A stretch of 64,000 bases of DNA from Przewalskia tangutica (Eukaryota; Streptophyta; Magnoliopsida; Solanales; Solanaceae), in NCBI GenBank assembly GCA_029844215.1, contig CM056733.1, positions 70,027,794 to 70,091,793 on the forward strand, in the 5' to 3' direction. The notes below the pieces were generated by a model. That model was not told the DNA's origin. It saw nothing but the letters and a program-made list of their open reading frames with translations, and ran no database searches. Positions 55,801-64,000 of the stretch are shown piece after piece (the first letter of the stretch is position 1; each line of letters opens with the position of its first letter). The position numbers and the translations under genes were made by a program.

Positions 55801-58800
55801 AAGCTTTTTTAAAATTAAAAGCCATGTGTGTGATACCTGCAATATCTGTGGGTTTGCTTGCACCATTGCTCGAAGGGCTTGAAACTGTTGAAGGGAAAAG
55901 GAGGCTATAAAATTATGCTCACAAATATAATAACCAATTTAACAAAGACAGGATGTGCACCTGTGGACTATTGCTTAAGAAATCCAAATTTCCAGCTCCA
56001 ACATTTGAACCCACATTTGGAAGGCCCTGATGGTAAATGTGGGATAACTTTTAGCATATTGAATAACAAGTGAAAGCACAAACTTAAATTGTCTGGTGAA
56101 TTTCCCCACCTGAGGAAATAGATCCAAAGGATTAGCATTTGGCCCACCGGACGGAACTGCCGGCAGTGAAGCCTGAACTGGAGGATTTACTGCCTGTCCG
56201 CTGGCAGGAGCAGCAGCAGCAGCAGCAAGTGGAATTTCTGCTTGCTCAGGAATACCCTGATTGATATTAGTGTACTTTAATGTCAATAAAAGATATGACT
56301 ATAGAAGAAAAAAGGAAATACTAGAAGCTAGCATAACACACAAGCACAACTGCCAACAGAATGTTAACATTTTCTTACTTTCTGAACTAACTATATTTTA
56401 AGGGCAAAGTAACTACAGGATAGTAGGAAGCTTCAGAAATGCTACCATAGAAGGGCATTGTGATGCGTTCGATGCATAAAATAAAGAACAATCAATCAAT
56501 TAGCTACACCTCAATCTCAAACTAAATGGGGTCGGCTATATGAATCCTCTATATCCAGTTATCAATAAATAAATCATCTATATCCCTCCGCTCTACTTGG
56601 TCTATTGCATTCAATTACTACATAATTTGCCCTCTAAAAATACAGGTTCTATAAATATTACCACTTATTTCTACAGACGTACAAATCTAACCAGACTAAA
56701 AAGAGTCGGCCATATGTAGGACCTAGTATAGGTATAAAAACTAAACCTTAATCCCAACTAGCAGGTGTTGCTTGTATGATCCTTGGCTTCCATTATGTTC
56801 TGTTCTAAGCTAAGAACAGTGGGGATTTGTTTAAGTATGGTCCCAAGGTGACTTGATTTTTTTTTAAAAGTATAGTCCTAAGGTTATAACATGAAGAAAG
56901 AGGATAAATCCTGCAGCCTCAAACATAGCCAAGATAGAAGCCAAGGAAAAGAAAAGGAAATAAAAGAGAGATTGGTCATCCAGGAAAAGGGCAGCGGTGA
57001 TATGATTAAACAGTACAAAAACAATATTCAAACAGCTGCACCCAAAACATCCATAAGTTCTCCTATCCCACATCTAAAGAGACTTAAGTGCTTGTCAGCC
57101 AAAACTGAAAAGTGCGTAGAGATGAGCAATGAAGTCAAGAAAGATTAAGCAACCATTAACTCACAGAGTACAAGTATTCAATAGCTCTCTCTGGATTGTT
57201 AAATGCAGCACGTAGAGCACGCACAACTGTATCCCGATCCCAACTTCCACCACCCATATCAAGAATCTGTTGAACTGTAGCTTCTAAGGTATTTCCAGCT
57301 ACAAGATTTGATGCCGCTTGGCCATACACATCTGCCACAGGACTGTTTGACAAAGAAAGTAAATATAAAACATGACCTAGCTAATCACATAGCATCACCA
57401 AAAAGTATTTTCTAATCCAAAATATCATATGCACTCACTTAGCGGCAGCTTGTGCAGGAGCAGGAGTAGGAGCAGACTCAGGAGCAGCTTGTGCGCTAAA
57501 AAAACAGATAAGCTTATGCTAACTAAGCACAAACATAAAAATAGATTCTATGCATCTTCCGATAACAGTAAAAAGTTATGGGGAACAGAAACTCACGGTG
57601 TCACACTTGCAGCAGTTTCTTGAGGTGCTGTTACTGTCTGTGTAGGTTGGCCTGTGGATGTTGCAGGTTGGGCCTAGTCAAAAAAGATATTATCAGCTCC
57701 CAATTAACCATTACAGATTCATACTATCATATTCAAATGATGAAAAGCATAAAATATTAGACTTCAAGTGCCACGGGATAGCACAAGTACTATAATCATT
57801 TCACAAGCCTCAGCAAAATCATTCTCTTTTAGTCCATACTTCAGCTACAAAACTCCTAAACCAAACATGTGTCTCCACATATACAAGTACAGGTGTAGAT
57901 TACAAAAACAGTCATAATTCATCACATGTTTTTTGCAACATGACAACATCAAACAGATGTCATCAGCTCATAAATAACGAATTATTGATTCATACAATCA
58001 TCTTCAAATGGTTCACAGCATAAGATGTTAGTCTTCAAGTGCCCCAGAATGCACAGGTAATATAATCATTTCACAAGCCTCATCAAAATCACTTTCTTTC
58101 AGTGCACGGTTAAGCTACAAAACCCATAAACCAAACATGTGTCTTCACATATACAATTACAGGTATAGGCTACAGAAGAAGATCATCACTCGTCACATGT
58201 TTTTGAAACAGGACAGCATAAAATATACGAGGAAGGTAATTATCGCAACAACAAATGTATATATATAATTTAAAGGAAGTTGAACTCAATCTCAATCATC
58301 ACACTGGAACAGATATAGTCAATTCCAGCAGTGGAAGAAAGTGCATTAAAGAAGCCCAAATGAACAAAAGAACCTCTAGCAAGTAATTAAGCTCTCACCG
58401 AATTTGAAGGTGCTGGCTGTGTAGCTGAGGTTCCACTTGTTGAAACCTTATTCTACAATGATCATGGGAGGACAAAAATTGGAGATGAACCATTATCAGC
58501 TAAAAGAAATAGAAATATATGTATTCACACACTCATGGAAGCATGAAGTACCCTTAAAATCATCTGGGAAGAATATCTATTTCCAACCAAACAATAGAAA
58601 ACCCCTTTGTAGAGGACATTCTTAAATTACTTTGAAGAATCGGTACCTTGGAAAGCATTATAACGACAAAACTATTTTCAGTGACTTTGTTTTCCTCCAA
58701 TGTTGTAGTGTCCTTGAGAACTTTACCCTGATGGATAAGCATCTGTTGGGCAGCGGGGTAGACATCTTGACCTTGAGCTGTTTCTATGCTTTTCTTCACA

Positions 58801-61008
58801 TCAGCAACCTGAATATTATTATATATGGACCATATCAGTTTGTGCAACGGAGGAAAAAGAGAAAGACGAAGGAAAGGAAGCATTGACAAAGAAATAACAA
58901 ACATGAGTGAGATCAGGGATTTTTGTTTAAAAGTAAAATGACGAGATCAAAGCTTGCGATGCTGTTCTGATTTCTTTGATCGCTAATTTACTCTATTTTT
59001 AACAAGAAGGGGTGTATACATGTGATGTACGCAAAGAGGACTTTAACTAGGGGAGAATAATAAACAGAAAAAGGAAAAATTAGGAAGGCAAAGTAGCTGT
59101 CACTGCTGCACTAGCTCTTCAACCCTGTCAGCACACTATTCTTTGCACTAAAAGAAAGGAATGGAAACCACAAAAAGACAAACAGAAAAAAAAAAGATAT
59201 CAACGAAAAACCAAACACAAAAGAAAAAACAAAGCAACGCGTCTTTTAAATTCGCCACATGCAGGAGGTTTCATCGTCCTCATGGAACGAGGTAATTCTA
59301 ATTCTCTTGTCTTCTACCTCGAAGAAATTGGATCGAGTAGTTGTTGCTCAAGAACACCCGAGGCCAGACCGAATTGCACTCATGAGGACCTTATAAGGGA
59401 AGTGGGCCCTAACAAGTGCTTAAAAAATGGGCATTGGGCCTAATTCAAACCCAAAAACTAGCTTTGAACTGCAGAAACACAAAAGCTCCATTAACACGAC
59501 CAATGCCTCCGCTAATATTAAACAAAACAGTTAAAATCACTCCCAACTACCCTTCCCAAGAAAAAATAAGAATTTGTTTCCTTAAAACGATAAGGGACTT
59601 GCACCCAAGCTTCCACGCGTTTACCTTATGTAGAAAATAATAATTTGAAGCATCCCTTGCAACCAAAGTTTTGATGCAGATAGTCCTGTAAGGTGATATG
59701 TTGTCTAAGCAAAATGGTATAAACTAGAAAGTGTCCAACCACAGCAGCAGGTATTTGCTCTTCACAATGCTAATTATACAGCAGGACAGTATAGAATCTA
59801 CTCAATGGTAAACAATCAGTCACCCGAAGGCCGAATCCAAATCCAATTCTACTCTAGCGATCCGCATAAATTTACTTAGCAGCATTCTATACAATCAATT
59901 CACGAATCAAAACAACATCAATATTGCTTGAAACAAATCCCCTCTCCCAAACCATGCGCCATTAGAACCTAAATTTCGCAAACAAAGCTACCACTCTGCA
60001 GCGGTTAATGCAGTTTTCACCATGTAGCCACTAACTTTGACTCGAACTATATATAGAGTTAAATTTTTGTCATAATTTTCCACATTCATTACTTCAGAAG
60101 TAGTCGGGTATTTGCTCTTCATAGTGCTAAATATATAAGCAGGACAGTATAGAATCTACTCAATAGTAAACAATCATTCACCATCCAAATCCAATTCTAC
60201 TCGAGCAATCCGCAACTTAGCAGCATTCTATACTATCAATTCACGAATCAAAACAACAACATCAATATTGCTTGAAACAAATCCCCTCTTCCAAACCATG
60301 CGCCATTAGAACCTAAATTTCGCAAACAAAGCTACCACTCTGCAGCGGTTAATGCAGTTTTCACCATGTAGCCACTAGCTTTGACTCTATCTATATATAG
60401 AGAGTTAAATTTTTGTCATGATTTGCCACATTCATTACTTCAGAAGTAGTCAGGTATTTGCTCAATAGTAAATTATCATTCACCCAAATCCAAATCCAAT
60501 TCTACTCTGAACAATCCGCAAAAACTACTTAGCAGCATTCTATACTATCAATTCACCAATCAAAACAACAACAACAACATCAAGATAACTTGAAACTTTG
60601 ACTCAAACTATTTATAGCATAAATTTACTTAGCAGCACTCTATACTATTCATTAGCGCAACAACATCAATATTACTAGTTGAAACTGACTCAAACTATAT
60701 ATAGAGTTAACTTTTTGGCACAATTTTCCACATTCATTACTACAGAGGAGCAGTAAATCACTTAATTTAGTGTCAGTGACTTAAATTCCCGAATCCACGT
60801 CAGCACCTTGGAAACCCTAATTTGAGTCTCCAATCGCCGCTACAACAACTCAATTAGATACTTGCACACAGTTCACAAACGTACACATGAAAAGTATGTA
60901 TATTATACAATACAAAATATAGAGATAGAGATCGATAGTTACCGTGTCTTCGGGTTTCACGTCGATCTCGAAGTGCGTGCCTTTCAAAGTCTTCACAAAA
61001 ATCTTCAT
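52898..61008 (-). CDS. RAD23: RAD23-family ubiquitin receptor
   Basis: A shuttle protein that binds ubiquitin chains and delivers substrates to the proteasome; the family also works with XPC/RAD4 in nucleotide-excision repair. Twelve exons, - strand order: 60943-61008, 58647-58808, 58399-58452, 57597-57673, 57439-57495, 57165-57342, 56110-56256, 55961-56026, 55837-55884, 55643-55749, 55426-55504, 52898-53014. All borders are GT-AG and the sum is 1158 bases, 385 aa plus stop. Domains: ubiquitin-like 1-76 (MKIFVKTLKGTHFEIDV ... LIHQGKVLKD), a Pro/Ala/Gln/Thr linker, UBA1 about 156-198 (VQQILDMGGGSWDRDTVVRA), STI1/XPC-binding about 261-315 (LRAMVQANPQILQPMLQEL), UBA2 about 341-381 (LEAMGFDRALVLQVFFACN). 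It is complete. The UBL resembles RAD23C/D more than A/B by memory; the exact paralogue is open. Confidence 0.95.
53495..53527 (+). mobile_element. TS-type SINE scrap in RAD23 intron 11
   Basis: TTGTGGGATTTCACTGGGTA, then TGTTGTAG, matches only the last ~30 bases of the TS SINE, and the part just before it is repeated nearby (ATTGTGTGAAAACCACA). It is a remnant. Confidence 0.5.
53641..53867 (+). mobile_element. SolS-type SINE in RAD23 intron 11
   Basis: The sequence has a tRNA-like start (GAGGCCTAGTAGTCTGATGT), a B box (GGTTTCAAATCC, about 53696-53707), and the conserved body GTGGTAGGAGGTGGCATAGG. The tail AGGTGCACACAATCTGGCAC is followed by a short A-run. This is the layout of a common nightshade SINE family, inserted opposite to the host gene's transcription. 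Confidence 0.75.
56503..56800 (-). mobile_element. RTE LINE / Au-SINE 3' end in RAD23 intron 6
   Basis: On the + strand the text ACACCTCAATCTCAAACTAA, then ATGGGGTCGGCTATATGAATC, is the complement of the shared 3' end of RTE LINEs and Au-type SINEs. A second, decayed copy of the same end appears at about 56747-56790 (CCTTAATCCCAACTAGCAGG). It is in the same orientation as the host gene. Confidence 0.65.
57716..58216. repeat. Tandem duplication in RAD23 intron 3
   Basis: Two diverged copies of a roughly 271-bp unit, starting GATTCATAC at 57716 and at 57987, both run through AATCATTTCACAAGCCTCA and CCAAACATGTGTCT to CACATGTTTTT. They fill most of the 725-bp intron. Confidence 0.85.
58809..59750. 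other. RAD23 intron 1, unique part
   Basis: Intron 1 is the longest of the gene (2134 bp). This half has no gene on either strand. A 74-codon + strand frame at 59416-59640 matches nothing known. A long first intron in a housekeeping plant gene can enhance expression, but nothing here proves it. Confidence 0.4.
59751..60745. repeat. Tandem repeat of about 350 bp in RAD23 intron 1, near three copies
   Basis: Units start GTATTTGCTC at 59751, 60108 and 60454. The first two share nearly all of a stretch containing CCAAACCATGCGCCATTAGA, CACTCTGCAGCGGTTAATGC and TTTTCACCATGTAGCCACTA. The third keeps only the ends. Each unit ends in a TATATAGAGTTAA...CACATTCATTAC block. The array stops about 200 bp before exon 1. 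Confidence 0.9.
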
Positions 61009-61180
61009 CTTCAAGCCTCTCGTTTACACTTCCTTCACCGGCGACTGCAAGTTCCGGTCACCGGCGGCGATAACTATGAAAACGATTATATGAAGGTTAA
61101 GGAATGTGTTTATAGAAATTTTTGCAGAAAGTACAGTCTTAAGTAGAAAGTTCAACACTGAAAAGGGTAGCTAGTGTCTT
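61009..61180 (-). promoter_or_regulatory. RAD23 5' untranslated region
   Basis: Between the start codon (61008) and the TATA box there is a leader of about 150 bp. It has no upstream frame that I would call functional. Confidence 0.45.
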
Positions 61181-61187
61181 TATCACG

Positions 61188-61198
61188 CTTTATATACC
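61188..61198 (-). promoter_or_regulatory. TATA box of RAD23
   Basis: GGTATATAAAG on the - strand, about 180 bp before the ATG, is the best core-promoter candidate. A TS-type SINE begins roughly 100 bp further upstream. Confidence 0.6.
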
Positions 61199-61299
61199 TG
61201 AAAAGGAAGGGTAATGATTTGGTTACCGCTGGTTCCGTGACAGCTCAGAGTCCACCAGTAATGTGAAGACACGTCAGGTACAGTGGTGTTTGTGGATTA

Positions 61300-61424
61300 C
61301 AACACCAACACCAACCTACCCACTAAAATCTAACAACGTGGGATCTAGGAGGTTAGAATGTACGCAAACATTACATTTAACTTAGTGAGCAAAGCGGTTG
61401 TTTCCGAGAGACCGTCGGCTCAAG
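61300..61424 (-). mobile_element. TS-type SINE upstream of RAD23
   Basis: The complement reads GAGCCGACGGTCTCTCGGAA, then ACAACCGCTTTG, TGCGTACATTCTAACCTCC and GTGGGTTGGTGTTGGTGTTG, a diverged TS SINE 3' region. It lies about 290 bp before the RAD23 ATG, in the same orientation. Confidence 0.75.
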
Positions 61425-61639
61425 ATAACGCATAATCAGACGAAAAGCAAGCAAAGCAAACCAATAGAAACGGTCAAAATCAGACAAGAAATTAAAATAG
61501 TATGAACATTTTAATGACAAAATTGAATATGTAACGGTAGCGCATTCTCACAAAAGGAAGCAATATTTAATACATATAAATAAGATAAATAAAGTACACT
61601 AAAGAACGCATATCAACAGAAATAAAATTACAGGGGACT

Positions 61640-62551
61640 ACAAAGCAATATTGCGTCTATGAGTGTGACAGGCTAATCGGGTCTACCGTAATAGCACTGC
61701 AACTATCATTTTGTAAGAATAAGTAGGACTACACTCGACTACCTACTACTATTCTACCATAATACGTGTCCTCCCCAACCCTCTTATCTAAGGTCATGTT
61801 CTAAGTAAGTTGCATCTGCGCTATATCACGTTTAATTAACTCTCCCCAATATAAGTTGCACCTACGCTATATCACGTTTAATCAACTCTCTCCAATACTT
61901 CTACGGTCTACCTCTACCCCTTTTGAACCCGTCCATCGCCAACCTCTCACACTTTCGCACTGGGGTCATCTGTGTCTCTCCTCTGCACATGTCTGAACCA
62001 TTTCAACCTCGATTCCCGCATCTTATCCTCCACCGAGGCCACTCCCGCTCTTTCCCGAATATCTTATTTTCTAATCATATCTCTCCTTGTATGCCCACAC
62101 ATTCATCTCAACATCCTCATCTCCGCAACTTTCATCTTTTGAATGTGTGAAGTCTTGACTGGTCAACACTCCGCCTCATACAACATAGTCGGTCTAACCA
62201 CCACCCTATATAACTTGCCTTTAAGTTTTGGTGGCAGAATTTTATCGCACTAGACTCCAGATGCGAGCCTCCATTTCATTCACAATGTCCCAATACAATG
62301 TGTCATCGTCATCAATTTCTCCATCCCCTTGGATAATAGACATGAGGTACTTGAAACTTTTTTTCTTTGGAATGACTTGAGTACCAAGTCTCACCTCCAC
62401 GTCCGTCTCAGGGTCGCTCCCGTTGCTGAACTTGCACTCCAAATATTATATCTTGGTCCTACTCAACCTGAACCATTTAGACTCCAGAGTTTGTCTCCAA
62501 ACCTCCAGCTTGACGTTCACTTCGTTGTGAGTCTCATCAATTAATACTATG
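61640..62551 (-). pseudogene. RTE-type LINE, 3' part with reverse transcriptase C-terminus
   Basis: Read on the - strand the segment encodes the end of an RTE-family endonuclease/RT protein. The best open part (62242-62442) reads MECKFSNGSDPETDVEVRLG and VIPKKKSFKYLMSIIQGDGE. Further downstream, interrupted frames retain the region equivalent to KLKGKFYRAV and the conserved RRGRGRPK-type end. The copy is 5'-truncated near 62551, as is usual for LINEs, and has small deletions (for example near 62285-62310). It is inactive. Confidence 0.85.
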
Positions 62552-62780
62552 TTTATGGATTATGTTAGGTAATTTTTGACAAATGCTAAATTAATCATTC
62601 TTGACCATTTAAATATATTCACTTGACACGTGCGCATGGATGTATTATTCGAATTAATTGAAAACCAAACTGGACCGGGTCCTTTTGTTATTTGGTTTGG
62701 TTCGTCATTTTTTCATTTTTTTTGGGTATTTCTTGGTTTCGTTTTGGATCTAAAAATAAAAATTGAGAAAATTAATTATT
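62552..62780. other. AT-rich non-coding stretch
   Basis: It contains a T-rich segment of the GGTTTGGTTCG type (62690-62745) often seen in decayed repeats. No gene or clear element border is seen. Confidence 0.4.
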
Positions 62781-62895
62781 TACAATAACAATAATAACAT
62801 ATTTAGTGTAATCCCACACGATGAAATCTGGAGAGGGTAGAGTGTACGCATACATTACATAAGGTAGAGAGGTTGTTTACGAGTGAGAAACTCAA
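62781..62895 (-). mobile_element. TS-type SINE, diverged
   Basis: The complement carries GAGTTTCTCACTCGTAAACA, ACCTCTCTACCTTATGTAAT, GCGTACACTCTACCCTCTCC and GTGGGATTACACTAAATATG, then a TTATTG repeat. This is the TS SINE 3' region with its simple-repeat tail. Confidence 0.75.
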
Positions 62896-63630
62896 TTATA
62901 TGGTTGAAAGAAAGTAACTTCAAAATTTACTGTAAAAAAATTGAGTCTATTTTTTTATATACAACAATCAAACAACGAAAAAAATAAAAATAAAAATAAA
63001 AATAAGCAATATAAAATACAGATTGTGTACCAAAAGATTGGTGTAGTAGACTAGGTACACTTCATTATATATTTGCACCTCATATAAACAAAATAAGTAC
63101 AAAAGTTTCACTCAATTAAATTTTAATTATTCATTTTCATAAATTTATGACGATATTTGATCATCTTAACCTCACTAAATAAGTCACTATACAACGATCC
63201 ACATTGATCATTCATAAAAACTTACAGTTTATAAATGAACGCATTACGTGTATATGTTAAGATGATATAGTTCTCTCTCAAAATAATTAAAAAAATATTA
63301 TGTGTGCCTCACGCAACTAATAGTGTTAAATTACCCGTATTCGATATTTAGATAAATTTAATAAATACGTGATACATATCTTTAGATCTTATATCACTAA
63401 ATCAAAATTAATAAATATATATATTTTTACCTTAATTTATAACTTAATTATAATAAATTAGTATAATTTGATATAAATTAAGTAAATACTTACCGTGTCT
63501 GTTGTGTCTTTGTTTCACGAGTGAAATTTATGGCTAAATTTTTTCAATATTTCTGGTCACAATTTCATGTCAAACATGGACAAATCATCGCACTAACTTA
63601 TGTCAATTTTGTTAGATACAAAATAATTTA
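62896..63630. other. AT-rich intergenic DNA
   Basis: Long A/T runs and no supported frame, repeat border or RNA gene. Confidence 0.5.
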
Positions 63631-63691
63631 TTTTCAAAATAACTGAAAATATGCCGTGCTATACACGACATATATAATGCCTTGTGTATAC

Positions 63692-63774
63692 TGTGTATAT
63701 CACGGACACAAGACATAGTTATAATATATTTGGACCGTGATATACACGGTATACACAGCCGTGTATATCACGGT
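63692..63774. repeat. Three copies of CCGTGTATATCACGG, two forming a perfect hairpin
   Basis: The arms 63734-63749 (ACCGTGATATACACGG) and 63759-63774 (CCGTGTATATCACGGT) are exact inverted repeats separated by nine bases. A third, direct copy of the right arm (TGTGTATATCACGG) lies at 63692-63705. Confidence 0.95.
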
Positions 63775-63792
63775 TTAGGACTCTATATTTGG

Positions 63793-63964
63793 TGTTGTAT
63801 TTGTATTGAATTAGCATTGTACACTTACCATAATTGTAGAATTCTTGTACAAATAGAATAAGGTTTTGAGAGTTGACTAGGAATAGGATTTTCCATATTA
63901 TGGAAATTGTAAATTGTATATATGCCCATTCATTAATGAATATAATTAAGGGATTATAACTTTA
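63793..63964 (+). mobile_element. Probable LTR and primer site of a Copia element entering the right edge
   Basis: A candidate LTR starts TGTTGTATTTG at 63793 and is followed at 63966 by TGGTATCAGAAG, a near-match to the initiator methionine tRNA primer site. It has the short, AT-rich character of small Copia LTRs. The remainder lies outside the window, so neither the borders nor the family can be confirmed. Confidence 0.45.
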
Positions 63965-64000
63965 ATGGTATCAGAAGTCTAGGTCACATATTTTCTCCCA

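Overview
The window is a stretch of plant nuclear chromosome. Its introns are short and AT-rich with GT-AG borders, and it carries Copia and Gypsy LTR retrotransposons, hAT-type DNA transposons, an RTE-type LINE, and SINEs whose consensus I recognise from nightshades (TS-like and SolS-like). The family Solanaceae is therefore the best guess; I cannot fix the genus. Two host genes are supported, and both can be modelled completely. CCT6 (the zeta subunit of the cytosolic chaperonin TRiC/CCT) lies on the + strand, 43727-50575, with 15 exons and 535 aa. A RAD23-family ubiquitin receptor lies on the - strand, 52898-61008, with 12 exons and 385 aa. They are convergent, with about 2.3 kb between their stop codons. 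All exon lengths add up to open frames.

Positions 1-43554 are almost wholly transposable elements, and their nesting can be read from target-site duplications (TSDs). From the left: an LTR-like stretch and a possible organelle-derived patch (1-1620), then a broken - strand Copia element (about 1783-6600). Next is a hAT-type element (6664-17826, TSD GTTGTCAG) holding a 10.3-kb Gypsy/Tekay-like element (6794-17062, TSD ACTTA). A SINE tail follows (17972-18052). Then comes a solo LTR (18341-21223, TSD GAGGG) with a second solo LTR inside it (19177-20483, TSD CTCAC). Last is a Sirevirus-type Copia element (21723-43554). Its integrase is split by a Gypsy chromovirus (25274-36417), whose own integrase is split by a 696-bp hAT-type element (32443-33138, TSD GATATGAT).

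The Sirevirus ends 77 bp upstream of the TATA box of CCT6, in the same orientation, so everything distal to the core promoter of that gene has been pushed more than 20 kb away. To the right, introns and intergenic DNA hold SINE and LINE pieces and two tandem duplications in RAD23 introns. The window ends in AT-rich DNA with a perfect hairpin sequence and what looks like the start of another LTR retrotransposon.

All retroelement coding regions carry stops or frameshifts as read here. I see no CRISPR, operon or other prokaryote-type system. What stands out is the nested architecture, one Gypsy element with fresh-looking LTRs around a ruined interior, a short motif dispersed through the Sirevirus, and the insertion against the CCT6 core promoter. 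Exact identities, ages and family names need alignments I could not run.
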